The position numbers and the translations under genes are program-made. Of a DNA stretch of 64,000 nt, positions 13,238 to 26,254 are shown piece by piece; position 1 is the stretch's first letter, and each line of letters begins with the position of its first letter. The stretch comes from Manis javanica (lineage: Eukaryota > Chordata > Mammalia > Pholidota > Manidae). The stretch is from contig NC_133163.1 in the NCBI RefSeq assembly GCF_040802235.1, positions 41,312,501 to 41,376,500 on the forward strand. Direction: 5' to 3'. Below the pieces are notes generated by a model. The model saw only the letters and a program-made list of their open reading frames with translations, was not told the origin of the DNA and did not search any database.

Positions 13238-13273
13238 CTGGAAGAAACTTTGGGACTGGAAGAAACTTTGGGA
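13238..13273. repeat. 18-bp tandem repeat, two copies
   Basis: Two exact head-to-tail copies of ctggaagaaactttggga at 13238-13255 and 13256-13273. Confidence 0.95.
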
Positions 13274-13689
13274 CTTGTTGTGAAGGATGAGTACGAGTCT
13301 GTTAGGCCAAAGAAGACTGGAATGAGAATAGACAGGCCATCCAAAACTAGGAGAGCACCATGCACAAATGCAAGGGACAGATAAAAAATCATGATCTTGT
13401 CCAGGAAATTCAAGTGCACTCTGTATGAATGCACCTGTAGCAGATTGCAATAACTGAGGCTGTAAAGTAGGTTAACCATGTCAGGCTTTATATGCCATAC
13501 CTGGGTATTTATATTTTTCTCCTTCTTGAAGAGATGGAAGCACTGAAATAGTTACATTAAGACAGCATGTGATCTCTTGAGCAGGATAGATGGTGCATTG
13601 GACGGGTGAGATGAAGGCTATAGGAATGGCGTGGAATCTCAGTCAAAAATACCTTTTATAACTTGAACTAAGGTCACTGGCCATGGAGA

Positions 13690-14185
13690 TTAATAGGTGA
13701 GGCTCATAAAAAAGAAGGAAATCCTGCCATTCATGACAACATGGATGGACCTTGAGGGCATTACACTAAGTGAATGTCAGAGAAAGACAAAAACTGTACA
13801 ATCTTACTTCTATGCCAAATTTAAAAAAAAACTCACAGAAACAAAGAACAGAGCAGTGGTTGCCAGAGGCAGGCAGAAGGAGTGAGGGAAATGGGTGAAG
13901 GTGGTCAGCAGTACCAACTTCCAGTTATAAGATAAAAAAGTTCCAGGAAATACTGTGCAGCATGCAGACCATAGTTAACAACACTGTATATTTGAAAGTT
14001 GCTTGGATGGTAGATCTTAAAAGTCCTCATCACAAGAAAATAAAAAATGTGTAACTATGTAAACTACTAAACTTACTATGGACATCATTTTGCAATAGAT
14101 ACATATATCAAATCATTATGTTGTACACCTTAAACTAGTACAGTGTTATGCTAGTCATATCTCAATAAAACTGAAAAAGAAAAAA
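13690..14185 (+). mobile_element. L1 3' end fragment
   Basis: It begins with the end of L1 ORF2 ('catggatggaccttgagggc') and runs through an L1 3' UTR to 'ttgtacaccttaaactagta' and a short A-rich tail. It belongs to the same 3' UTR lineage as the element at 27029-28543. Confidence 0.85.
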
Positions 14186-16534
14186 GATGTGGGGATAGAC
14201 TCAATAAATATCTAGGTAACAGAAATGGTGGGCCTCATGACTGACTGGATGTTGGGATTCAGGAGAAAGAGGTCTCCTGCTCAGGTTTCTGACTTGGAGG
14301 ACTGTTTAAAATGGAATGCAGATACACTAAAATACTGAATCCGTGAGGACTGGCCATTACATCATCATTTAGTCTTGGACCTAACTTTCCATATAAGGTT
14401 TTCAATAAAAATGTGTGTCAGTGATTTTAGTTACTTTCAGTATTTATAGAGGATTTTATGTGACTAACCTCCCCATTCACAAAGGCGCTCTGCTGTACCC
14501 CCAAATCACCCACGCGCCCACCCACATTGCATCTGTTCTACATGGATCATTTATGATGCAGCTGTTGTAGCAGTTGTAATCCTCAGGCTGCTCTATCACA
14601 ACACAAACAAACCACTCCTCCCCACCATCTTGACTCCATTTGATTTCCAGATCAATAAAGTGGATATTGAGGAAAAGGCCTGATCATCCATCCTAGTCCA
14701 TAAATAGCATAGCAAAGATCATTCTTGAAGTAATGAAATGCTCATTGTGACATTTTATCTCGAAAACGAATTTTTAGCGGTGACAGAGTCCATCTGAAAT
14801 CACCCTAGTATTTACTTACGTGTTTTTCTGTTTGTAGGAGAGATCCCTGCAGGATATCCTCTTTAAGCTTTGCAGCTGTTGATCAGTCCCTGCCCAAGGG
14901 TGGATTTCTTTTACAAATACATTTATCATCTATCGGATGTATTGGCTGGCGAAGGCTTTGTATATTCTGTTACTTGGAACATTCTTGCTCCTAACTATCT
15001 GAAACCACTGAAACACACTCGTATTGTTCTTGCTCACCCTTCAAGAAAGAACTGAAAGGCTGACTTTGTCTGGGAGGTGATAGGATTAAACTGCACTAAG
15101 GCTGAATCCACAGTGTGTAAGGAGCATGAAGATGTTTTCTAGATGAGCCAGCTGATTCTTTGTTTTTTACAATCCAGTGGAGGCATTAGTCAAGGAAAAT
15201 GTAAGAAAATAGCTCATCCAATCGACACTAGATGGCAAAGAAAGGAAAACAAAAGGGAAAAGTGAGACTACAAGATAGATATATCATCTTCCAGAAGTAG
15301 TACTTAGTCCACTAATCCCAGAACTAAATTAGGAGCTGTGTCCAGGGAGATGGGCAGAAGCATGCCAGGAGTTCTAAGCCAAGGATTCGGCTTGCCAGGG
15401 TACACATAAGTCTTTAAGTACCTGTCTTTAAGTCATTCCCACCAGGAGAGACCAGGGAATGGCATTTGTGATGTCAGACTGTTCCCAGCAGCAACTTTCT
15501 GGACCAAAGGATTCAGGTGAAAATGGATCCAGTCCCAAATGGGACAGAACTTACTTTGGCTCAGAATATCATGCCCAGAGCCATTCAGAAGCAGCCCGGA
15601 CTGCAGGTGAGTGGGAAACACTCCTAGGCTAATATTGCTAGCGTTCGTTCCTTAGCTGACAGACAGCTCTGTCCAGCTGGACAGGAAACCGTGGGTTGGA
15701 ACTTTGCTGTTACTGTTGACTTTTTTCTCTTCTGGAAGTAGGAGAAGCTCTCCATTTCTTCCAAAACAGATGAAAAGGGCTAAATCTCCCTATTTAATTT
15801 CCTCTTGACTCCATTGCTCTCTTCCTTCCACCCTATTCCCTTCCTCGGGATGCTTGAGTCACTCCTTCCCTCATCTTCCCATCTCCTTTGTTGTATTCCT
15901 TCTCTAGAAATTCATCTTTTTCAAGTCCTACATTTTCCCTCTTTTCCACTCAATTCACCCCTTCCAAGACTTTCTTTTATTTGAGGTATTAATGTTTTCA
16001 CTCCCAGAAAGTTAGGTCAACCTGACAATTACAACATTCAGATAGGGAAGCAAGACTGAGAAAGTCACCAGTAGAACAGACAGAATTCTTAAAGTCTGAT
16101 CCAGATATTATCAAGAGACTGTATTGACATAAACTGCACGGTTTAGCGGAATTACAGTCAGAGTCACTCTTTCAGGTTCACATTTCTTCAGTACTTCGGT
16201 CAGCAAAGTATGCCAAGTCAATGGCTCTTACTCCAAGAGCAGAAAGTGTTGGTGCAATGGCAGGGCCCCATCAAGTTGCCTCAGAGTGATTTGAGGCATA
16301 TTTCCAGGCCACTTAACAACCCTCCTCCAAGACTAAAAATCCCACGTTAGTGTCAATAACTGATAACAATGCAGAGGAGCTTCTCTACAGTTCAGTGGAA
16401 ACTCACCTATGTTTCCTCTAAACCATGATTGACTTGTTATTTAATCAAATTAAATAGTTGATGTTTGGGACACAGAAAAGAGGAGCTGCAAGATAGGTGT
16501 GTTTCAAATGCTGGAGGGAGGGGCTTGGGGGTAT
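14186..16534. other. No recognised feature
   Basis: No supported gene or repeat consensus. The block around 14480-14640 is richer in C and holds a few CpGs ('cacgcgccc'). It could be a conserved non-coding element, but I cannot show this from one sequence. Confidence 0.35.
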
Positions 16535-16990
16535 TAGGCCTCTTGGTTACGAGTGACAGAAATCCAATTTGAACTAGAAGAATTGAAGGGGAGAAAATAT
16601 TAGTTCAAAAAATCCAGCGAAGATTTGAAGGACCCAACTGAGAGAAAGGCGAGGATCCAGCTTTGCTTAGGAGCGCTCAAAAGCAGGAACACAAGTCCTC
16701 ATTGCATCTCTCATTTTCTGCTTTTCTCTACAAAACAGTGCCATTTCTCACTGCACATCAGTCTCTTCCACATGGCCGGAAACAGAGACCCCCCAAGAGT
16801 TCTTCTGAGCTTTACAACCTATCCCCAGAACCTCCGAAGAGGAACTGACTCTCTTCTTCATTCCAGTTTGAAAATTTCTCAGGGAAGGACTGTGATTGGC
16901 CCAGACTCAGTCAGTGCCGGCCCTGAGCTAATCTGCTGTGAAATGGAAGCCATAGTGCATGTACATAAAAGATCACAGCAGCTTTCACTG
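16535..16990 (+). repeat. Unnamed dispersed repeat, copy B
   Basis: Second copy of the 12645-13175 family: 'ggttacgagtgacagaaatcc', then a diverged middle and a 'gtgattggcccagactcagtc' block near the 3' side. An open frame of 136 codons (16625-17035) runs through it and is regarded as chance. Confidence 0.6.
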
Positions 16991-17359
16991 GCCCTGCATG
17001 GTGAGAATAAGGGGAGAAGTTCTCAAAATATTTAGTGGTTGGGGGCGGGTGGCATTCTCAAACAAAATGGATGTACTGGACAAACAGAATATGGAGTGCC
17101 CACTACACACAGACCCTGAATGACAGGGAAGAGTAACCAGCAGTGACCAGAGAGACAGAGCAGAGGAGCTTTGGAAGATGGACGGTCCATCCCAGAGGTG
17201 GAGGGGTGAGGGGTAAGCCACGTCTTCATCAAAATTCTATACAGCACTACTCCTATCCTTGGCTTCTCAGACGCAGAGGTTACTAGACCCAAAACAACAC
17301 ACATACAGAGCTCTGGAGCTTCCAAGCTACAACGCCTAAATACTAAGTCAAGTCAACTC

Positions 17360-18210
17360 TCCTCTGTGAAATAATACAAAATACATTTGGTCTAAGCCCC
17401 CAGTTCCTGGCACAGAGCTCCTAAAACCCTTGTATTTCCTAAGTGATAAGAGCACTAGGAGCATCTTTTGTTCTAATATTTGGTCTCTGACCCCAGTTCC
17501 CAACACAAAGCTCCTAAATCCCTTGGAATTTCCTGGGTGACAGGAATGCATTTTGTTCTAATGAGGTGACTTCTGGTGGGCTCTTGGGCGGCGGCTGGTC
17601 ACCAGAAAGACCACATTATGATTAGAAGCTTGGGATTTTTAGCCTCACCCCGCCCTACCCCCACCCCCCATTTTCCAGTAGAAGGGGCTGGAAATTAAGT
17701 TAATGATCAATTATGCCTACATGACAAAGCCTCTATAAAAATCCCCAAGTACAGAGTTTGGAGAGGTTTCAGGTCGGTAAATATATCCATGGACCAGGAG
17801 GCTGGCACATCCCAGTTCCATGGGAAGAGAAGCTCCTGCACTCAAAACCCTCCTAGGCCTCACCGCATGTATCTCTTCATCTGGCTGTTCATCCATATGA
17901 TATTCTTTATCATATATCAAACTGGGAAACATTTTTCCCTGAATTCTGTGAGCTTTTGTAGCAAATGATCAAATTCAAGGAAGGTTTCATGGAAATGAAA
18001 CTTCCAATTTTGGGCCAAGTTGCACAGAAGTTGTGGATAACCTGGAGACCTACTACTTGTGATTGACATCTGAAGTAGGGGGCAGTCTTGGGGGACTGAG
18101 TCCTTAACCAGTTAGTGTCAGAATTGAATTATAGGACACCCAGCTGGTGTCAGAGAGAACTGCTTGGTCAGTAAGTAGAAAAACACATCTAGTGTCAGAA
18201 GTGTTGTGAG
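17360..18210 (+). mobile_element. Old ERV-type LTR (solitary, family unassigned)
   Basis: This 0.85-kb block has the layout of a mammalian ERV LTR. It holds two roughly 90-bp copies of a 'cagttcctggcacagagctcctaa' type unit (about 17400 and 17490). A TATA-like 'cctctataaaaatcccc' follows near 17731, then 'ttctgtgagctttt', and a 3' portion with 'gacacccagctggtgtcagag' and 'gtgtcagaagtgttg'. No internal retroviral genes adjoin it, so it is probably solitary. The same pattern recurs widely in mammals, but I will not name the family. Confidence 0.6.
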
Positions 18211-19072
18211 TATGGTAGCTGTGTAAGGAGAGTAAAGGAGAAACACACAGAAGTGTTTTTCCTTTACACCTAAGTATCTCAGATACCCATAACCAAACAA
18301 GATAATAAGATATAACACCTGGGTAGAATCAAATGCACATAGCAGCCCCTTAAGAAGCAGCACCTCCATCTCTAAGATAACACCAAAACACAGGCTGTTG
18401 AACACATGTCTGCTTCAAAGTGGAGGTGAACTACAGACATGCTGAATCCTTGAAAACCCTGCTCACCTACTAACCACTTTGTTTTTAGGGAAATTAAAAC
18501 TGAAATAGTTTCTATAATTTGAGAAAATATTTTTAGAAGCATAATATGGTGGACGACTTGAAACTATTGGAAGAATAAGATTGAGAATGTATGAAAAAGA
18601 ACTTTGCACAAATATGAGAATTTTACATTATTATTATTTTATCAAGAATTTGTGTCCCCTCTCATTGACTGTTGTTTTCAAGAGTACTGTCTACCGGCCT
18701 TGCAGGAGTTAATGCTGAAGCTGGCATTACGTCTCTCTCTGTGGCAGGGTGGGTGAGATGTCTGTCAGGTTCATTTCTATGAGGAATTATGCTTGAGGTT
18801 ATCATGCAGTCAAATAAACTTTTTTTCTTATGGAATACATGGAAAGGGGTCTAGAGGACTGGAGGGGCCCTGTTTTTCATTGAACAAAGTGATTTTGTTC
18901 TGAGGTTAAGTCTGTATGACCCAAAGTACAGTCTGGCATGCAAAGAGCCATGCACTGATTTAAACAATAATAAATTGTGGTCCAGAATGGAGGGGAAAAT
19001 CTGTTCCCTCGTAGGCACTGAAGACCATACAGTTCACTGCTGCAATTTCAAAGTAAACCTTGCACTTGTTAA
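18211..19072. other. No recognised feature
   Basis: AT-rich; no supported gene or repeat. Confidence 0.4.
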
Positions 19073-19262
19073 GTTTTGGATTTGCAATGAATACTAGGAA
19101 CCTTTAAAATGGATACTTAATCCAGACCAGTCATGATGCTTATGCAACAACTCTTAATAACTAGAATGTTATGTTTTGGATTTGCAGCAAATACTAGGAA
19201 CTTTTAAAATAGAAACTTAATCCAGTCATGATGCTTATGAAACAACTCTTAATAACTAGAAT
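19073..19262. repeat. ~95-bp tandem duplication
   Basis: Copy 1 is 19073-19167 and copy 2 is 19173-19262. Both run from gttttggatttgca to ctcttaataactagaat. Copy 2 lacks a few bases ('gacca') present in copy 1. Identity is about 90%. Confidence 0.93.
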
Positions 19263-19454
19263 ATAAATCATTATAAATAGCCAGTAAAATTCAGAACTGA
19301 ACAGTCAAATAATAAATGTTTAAATCGTAAAATCTGGCAAACACAATATGGTGACTTGAATCTATGTTACCCAAACTCAGAGGACTTTTAGCAAGATAAT
19401 TTAGGAATGGGCTCATCCTTACAAAATCCATGGAGTTAGGTTGGTTTTTAATAG

Positions 19455-19545
19455 GCACGAATGAGTTATTATAGTGCCTGGCACATAGAAGCTGTTCAGT
19501 AAGTATGTACTCAATTAATTAATTAATTGCTATTGAGTGGCTAAC
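19455..19545. repeat. L2/MIR-like 3' end with (TTAA)n
   Basis: 'tagtgcctggcacatagaagctgttcagtaag' is the conserved end shared by MIR/L2-type repeats. It runs into a short 'attaattaattaatt' simple repeat. Confidence 0.5.
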
Positions 19546-22500
19546 TTGGTAGAACAGATAAGATCATCACTAACTTCTACCAGTAAGAAGAGGAAATTCA
19601 GTACCATTCACTCCTGGGCAGCACATTACCAACGTGGGATCTGGGGCTGCCAAGCTATGTTCACCATGGTCTCTGCTTTCCGGGAGCTACCATAACCTAG
19701 AAAGGGGCACCCTCGGTCGACTGAAGCAGCCTTGGAGGTGATGACCAGTCTGACTGCCCAAGTGGGCTGAGCCCCACGAAGTCCATGTGCCCAAGGTGTC
19801 TACCTCTAGGCTTCAGCTCCAATGGTGCAGTCGCCCGCAGTGTAGACCTGGATATCCAGGGCAGGACACCGCCAGAGGTTATCTGTGACAGCGTGCTCAT
19901 CCTACAAGATCTCTTTAAGGCCCTGACTAGACGATAACAGTGACAACATCCCACTAGCAGTGAAAAGAAAGCCTCACATTTCTCTGGAGCTTTACAGTCA
20001 GGCAGTGTGAGGCTCTCAGAGGGACGGGCCTGAAACAGAAGCTGAACGCCAAACCATTTCTCATCTCCAAATCCAATGCAACAAATTCTTGTATCTATTT
20101 CACAATAGAAGTCTTGTATGTACTTTATTTCCCTAAAGCATGTGCCTCACCCTACTTATTATTTGCAGTCTGACAACCCAGTATTCCCAGAAACGTTCTT
20201 CGAGGCCTCTGGGCATTTGCTCCTCGAAAGCCTCTCCCTTCCCAGTCACACAGGTCATGATTCAGTCCAACGCCCCCCACCCTCTCTGAGGCCTCCCTCG
20301 GTTCCCAGGCTTGCCTGGGCTCCTCCCTCTCTGATTCCATAGCAGTTCGCGCCTGTCTCACAGTCACTACACCCATTCTGTGTGCCCATGATTCCCTGGA
20401 CTGGCTGCTCCCCAGTTGGATTCTGGGGCTCAGAGGGAGGAAGCTTTTGGCTTAGCCAGTTAGTATCAACTCAGCACAATAGACAATAGATGGTTGCTGT
20501 GTTCAACTAATTCCAAAATAAGCATTTTCAAATTCAGTTTTTCCCAAACTCAATTTGTGTGTGGAGGTACAGCCCTATATAAAAGGTAAAGTGAATCATT
20601 GCAAACACTAAAAAGAAGAAAACATAAGATGTCATAGCTCTTATTAACCAAGAGGTAACAGGGGCAGAGCTCATAAAAATTCAACACATCTGCTGGTGGA
20701 GATTTGACCAATCTGTTCTCTGCTCCATGCCTCAGCCTGTCTGGGATTCTGAAGCCCAAGCTGGGGGGCTTGTCCTTTGGCTCACATAGGATCAGTGTTC
20801 TCCAGGGCACGGAGTCAGCTCCTGCCCATCCAGCTGCTCCTGTATTCCAAATTTGGGGACATCTCTCATCTGGTGATGCTGCCTCGCCTGTGATCTTTGT
20901 TCTTTGGGTTTATCTCTTTTTCATTTGTAATATCCCTCTCATTTCAGTGAAGTTTCCAGAGGAAGTGGATAAATACACGTATAAATTTTACCATGTCTAG
21001 TCAGACTTCTCTGGACTAATTATTTTAAAATGTAAAGTTATACATTAGCATTAATAAAGCAAAAATCATTAATACAAATGATTTAAGGAAAATAATCTAA
21101 TGATTGTTTTATAATTTTCTATAACTTATCCTTGATGCTAGAAAGGTATAAGACAAAAAATAAATAAAACCCGCTTTTAAATTCATAGAGAAAGCATAGT
21201 GAAAAACTGTAATAAAAAGGTAATTTTACTCTGCAACTTATAAATTCACTCTTGTTCCATCTTTAGGAATGCAATTCTATGTGAAGAATCCATTTCTGAA
21301 CAGGAAGATTATTGAACACACACAGTTTAACTACAACTTTGTCTTGCAATAACAGGTAAGCTACCCTGAACAGAATATTATCCTCTACCCACTTTAAACA
21401 AGAAATGTAAATGAAACAGAGGTGTAAATGGGGGCCCATGAACTAAATAACGAAGAAACAAATAAGTTATGGGAAGAGAGATGAACATGAAATCTGGAGA
21501 ACCCAGAGCTGTCCTTTCTGCACCAACTAGCTCTTATGTTAGCAATACCTCTTAGTTTCTCTGTGCAGCAATTTTTTCTTCTAAAAAATGATGAGGTTGG
21601 ACTTTTTTGTCTGCCTGGATTTCAAGCCAGCCTGACTCTCGTACACCCCAGGCATCTGCAAACTGTAAGGTACATGCATGTGCGCTCTTCGGAGAAGGAC
21701 CCTCCTGCATTTTTCCACCTTGGTTCCCCTCTCTTGGCTCCTTCTCCAGTAACCCTCCTGCCCTCATCGGTTAGGTAGTTGGCTTGGCTGCTCTGCCTTT
21801 TTACTGTCCTAGAAAGATGATGAGTTTGGCTCACCCTTGAATACCACTCTCTACTTTGGGCCCTGGTTTGCTCCCTAACATCCAAGTTGTGCCATCTCAT
21901 TCACTTTCCAGTCAGGGAAGGATTCAATCATTTCTTTGCAGTTTCAGAATCCTCTGACTCCATCAGCATAACAAAGCCTGAACAAATAAAGTTTTCTCTG
22001 GCCAAAAGAAATTTCAGCTTTGTTTGGCCAGCATGAAGAATGGCAGTTTCATCTTCAGCAAGAGGGCAAGGATTTTGTGGCATAAGGTGCAGAAGGTAGT
22101 CTGTCTCATTTTAGAGGAAAATCTCTTCCTTTGTTACTATTTTCCTTGGTTAAAATGAGTCAGCGTCACTATAAAATTCTTCAGAGGCAGTCAGTTTCAA
22201 TTCTCTACTGAAACGAAACTGATGCTGGATGAAAAAATAACCTCAGAAGATCTTAACAGCAGACACGAAACTGCCATTGCCACACATTTCTTGGAATGAA
22301 TCCACATTTATCAAGCTTCATTTCTTGTAAATGTTTATTGACATGGAGTCTTTGACAGGAGTCAATGTGGCTGATAGCTTATTCCTGTTAGATCCCAAGT
22401 TGCTTTTGCTGCCAAGAGCTCTTAATGACAAAAATGAAGAATCTGTGTCTGTAGTAAGAGGCTGACCCCTTGGGCTGGTTTCATCTTGCCCCACTTGGCC

Positions 22501-22604
22501 TTTTATTAATAAAGAGGGGCAGTCATGCCAATGTCTGTTCAATGCAGGGTTATTCACGAACTCAGAAGAAATTAGGGCATTTAAGAGTCTTATTTGAAGG
22601 TTCT
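19546..22604. other. Mostly unrecognised intergenic sequence
   Basis: A locally GC-richer, CpG-bearing block lies at about 19650-19960. Its minus strand is open for 85 codons, but I recognise no domain. Elsewhere, short open frames (20118-20376, 20550-21000, 21536-21900) overlap on both strands and lack support. Confidence 0.35.
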
Positions 22605-22800
22605 AAAAGAGGAGGAAATTAATACTTACTGAGCATCTACTAAGTGCCAGGCAACATTTCAATGACCTAAAAATTATCTCTTTAATGAAAGTTATCTCTG
22701 ATTATCATGAGAATTTTGAGATGGGTTATACTATCCCCATTTCATGGATAAAAGAACCCACCTCAGAGAGGTATGTAAGTAGTTCAAATTCAAAAAAGTG
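22605..22800 (+). repeat. MIR SINE
   Basis: 'cttactgagcatctactaagtgccaggca' opens a MIR-type order, with 'atactatccccatttcatggat' and 'cctcagagaggtatgtaagtag' downstream. Confidence 0.8.
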
Positions 22801-22919
22801 CTGGGAGATAGGATATTATGCCTAGTCTATAAACTGGATTTTATTTATTTCTTGCATGTGTTACATACTTTCAATTTCAATTCAACAAAGGGTAATATGC
22901 ATATGGAAAAATATATCAT

Positions 22920-23060
22920 AGAATCGTATAATTTTAGACCTTGAAGAAGCATTAGAGGTCACTTAGTTCCTCTAACCTCTCATGTTGTAGATAAGGAAAT
23001 GGACCTACAGAGTTTAAATGATTTGCCCAAATTACAAGTTCTAGCTGTGCAAATTGTGGC
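22920..23060 (+). repeat. MIR3-like SINE fragment
   Basis: 'ttagaccttgaagaagcattagaggtcac' followed by 'gataaggaaatggacct' and 'gatttgcccaaatta' is the order of a MIR-related mammalian SINE. The subfamily is uncertain. Confidence 0.55.
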
Positions 23061-24887
23061 AACCTTTCTTGATTGAAGTATTAGGAATTAAGATGCAGGC
23101 CTTTTATAGTTAATTGAAGAAGAGATGTCCTGAATCAGCACAAGCTGTTGTGTTTGCTTTCAAATAATTGAGGCTTAAAAGTTCTAGGTGGAAATTCCTA
23201 AGATAACCCAAGGACACAAAGTACTATGGGCTTTTAAGAAAGCCTTTTTACCAAAGGCTTCCAAAGCATAACCATCTCAGAGTCGAAATGTGGCTGAGCA
23301 AGTGCCTCTGTACTAGAAGCAGCAATGTAGTCTGTTTCTTCAAAACCAGAAGTTCAATCCACATTGGGTCAATAGGTGGGAAACAACACAGGAAGGAGGA
23401 AAAGGGGAGGAGAAATAGAAAAGATGCATCCACTCACAGTATAGGAAAGAAACTGTTCCACATATTTCTCCATTGCAACAGATTTTCCATACAAGCTCCC
23501 ATATATTTGCATTTTTTGACCATTTGGCCAGAGACTCAAACAGACTTAAGACTGCCCAGAGAGAATTCAGTCTTAATCATCAAGCAGTTAGCCAATCTCA
23601 GTTGTATTTTATAGGCAAAAGCAGACATTTAATAGACATCTCTCCCCATAATGCAAGTGCTCTAATGTAGCCACAGATCATCCAGAATTTTAAAAAGCTT
23701 AAGAAGAACATTTACATATTGGCTTTTATGAGCTTAAACTCCAAGGTCCAGAGAGTTATGTAAGTAACAATACTGAGGAAAGAAACTTATCTTTTGAATT
23801 TGGACTTGTGCAAAGCATGGATCCAAACAGTGTCTGAAAGAGGAATAAACATGATTCATAAGGGTTGTCTCATGTGGTTAACCCTTCCAGGCAGTGAAGG
23901 AGACTAGATTCTCTACAGATATTTTTTACCAACTTTTGCTCTTGAATCATCCAAATAGGTGTGGCTATTATTGAGCACATGACTGGGTTGTATGTCTACT
24001 AACCCTGGTGGACTATGTGTAAAAGCTGCAGTGGAAAGATGATGAGCAAGGCGAAACTGTCAAGAAACATTATTTGATGTGCTTTATTTGTATATAAACA
24101 ACTTATGGGAATACAACTTTTATTGTAAATTAACTGAAGCTTAAAAGATGAAAGCATCCCATGCTTGTTTGTAATGCTTCACACAGAAATGTTACCTCTC
24201 TTGGGTTTAAGTTAATCTACCTAACAGACCCTCACTTGGATGTGAACTGGAGAGGCTAGCAAATGGAAAGGAAAAAATCACACAATATAGGCTAACACCA
24301 TTAGTTCATGGCATTACAAAAGCTTTCTCAAAAATGTCTGGTTATATTGTGCAACAGCCTCCACCCTTTTGACCAGTAAGTGCTGATGCATTCATAATGA
24401 TTAGTAACTGCCTGGCTCAAAAGCCTTTATTCCATTTGTACTAAATAGGAAGCAAATCACCCCCTCCTGATGGTCAGGGGATGGTCTGGGACTTGTCAGA
24501 AGATCCTGACAGGCTGGTCTCAGCCATTCTCCTCCCAGGAAGTACTGTCAGGATGACTAAGACAGAAAGTCTTGGCAACATCAAATGTTGTCCATTTAAA
24601 ACTTGTGCAAAAATCAAGCAAGGTAACCCTGTGAAAATATTAACTACTTGTGTTTTAAAAACTTGCTGTTTTCTTACCTAGAAACAGAATCTTCTTCATT
24701 CAGACAAAAATAGAAATAACTACAACTCCATCCACAGCCAGCAGCTGGCTTGGGTCTCAGTTGCCTCTTTGGCTTTCGTAGAAGAATTGAAAGGACATTA
24801 CGAAAAGGGTGTTTTTGGTTAGTTTGTTTTATGTAAGGTTTTTTATTTTTACCCTTAAAAGTTTCAGTTTCTGTTTTTGTTTTATGC
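23061..24887. other. No recognised feature
   Basis: No supported gene. The open frame at 23288-23614 (108 codons, plus) has no recognisable domain and is overlapped by an antisense frame. Confidence 0.4.
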
Positions 24888-25098
24888 CAGGGTTTCTCAG
24901 CTCCAGCCCTACTGACATCTAGGGTGAGATAAGCTTTGTCATGGAGCCTGGTCTGTGCACTGTAGGATTCTGAGCCGCACCCTTGGCCTCCACCTTCTCA
25001 TTACCTGCAGCTCCACCTCCCACTCCCTCCCTACAGAGTTGTGACAACCAAAGATGTCTTCCAAAATTGCCAAAGGTCTCTCTATTGAGAACCACTAA
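24888..25098 (+). mobile_element. hAT-Charlie non-autonomous element (MER20-like)
   Basis: It begins 'ccagggtttctcagctccag' and ends 'tattgagaaccactaaa'. These are the imperfect inverted ends of this hAT group. The interior has 'gcactgtaggattctgag' and 'gttgtgacaaccaaagatgtc'. It is about 210 bp, the usual size, and has no coding content. Confidence 0.75.
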
Positions 25099-26254
25099 AT
25101 GTAAGACCTTGTTTCAAAGAGTCCTCTTTCCCATAAGTAGGTACCGCAGTAACATAAGATGGCTGTTGAGCCAGGAAACAGAGGCGGTGAGAGACCATCA
25201 GTAGCCATTGCCGGTAGCAGGGCACTGAGCAGACAGCTTTGCTTAGAGTCCAGCCACAATGATTGTACAGTGTTCACCACTACTGCAATGGCTTCCTGGG
25301 AAATTGAGTGTTTATTAACCAAAGACTAGACAAGAAAAGTCAAAATTTTATTCTAAAAAATCACAAGCTCCTTGGCCACATTCATGCTTTCTAAACCTTC
25401 AGGGCTGAGGAAAAAGGACTACTTTACTGCTTTCAAACACATCAGCCCTGCTAGCTACCCTCAGTACCAACTGCATTATCTTCTAATTGAAAGGAAAGGG
25501 ATTAGAAAAACCATGGTGTTTTGAAAGAAATTGTTAAAAGGAGATGTTTTTATTAAGAATCCTAGGGATACAAGGTGGCAAAACTTGTGGGTTACAGGCA
25601 AGAAATGTGTCATTTCTTGATCAAAAGCAAATTTCTTTGAGAACAGAATAAGATCAACTGATTACAGAAGTTCCCTTACCTTAAGATGACACCTTTAAGA
25701 TAGTAGTCTTTAAGACAGAAAGTATTAATCACCAAACATTGGTCAAGAAGGAATCTCTACTCCTCATTTTATGTTTTCAAGTAACTCATGCCAACCAGTC
25801 TCAGCCTCTCACTGTCCAAGTTCCAGAGAAGAGCCACTTCCTGGGACACATGTCAGCATACTTGTCTTGGCTTGGCAGAGTTTTCTGGCTGCCTAACCAA
25901 TATCCACCCATACATCTTCCCCTTTACCAAAATCAAAGTCCAATGTTGTTGCATGTGATAATTTACCTAACTTTCCTTTTTTAAGTCAATTTTCCCCAAG
26001 CCTCCCTTGCCGGTGGGGTGGCAGTTTGACCCCGTTCTGGCTAATGAGGGTTAGCAAGAAATTATTAGGTGGTTCCAAAAAGTTCCTTAAAATGCAGGCA
26101 AACTCAGTTACCCATGCCTTTCCCTGTGCTCTTTCTTCTCCCTCCCTGGAACATGGACACGGTACAGATGGAGCAGCCATTCATGAGCATGAGGCCGCAA
26201 ACCCATGCTAAGGATGGCTGAGCAGGACTGAAGGAAACTTGGTGGAATATATAC
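25099..26254. other. No recognised feature
   Basis: No supported gene or repeat; short open frames on both strands only. Confidence 0.4.

Noticed and set aside
16625..17035. 136-codon plus-strand open frame
   Set aside because: It runs through a dispersed repeat; the related copy at 12645-13175 does not preserve the frame.
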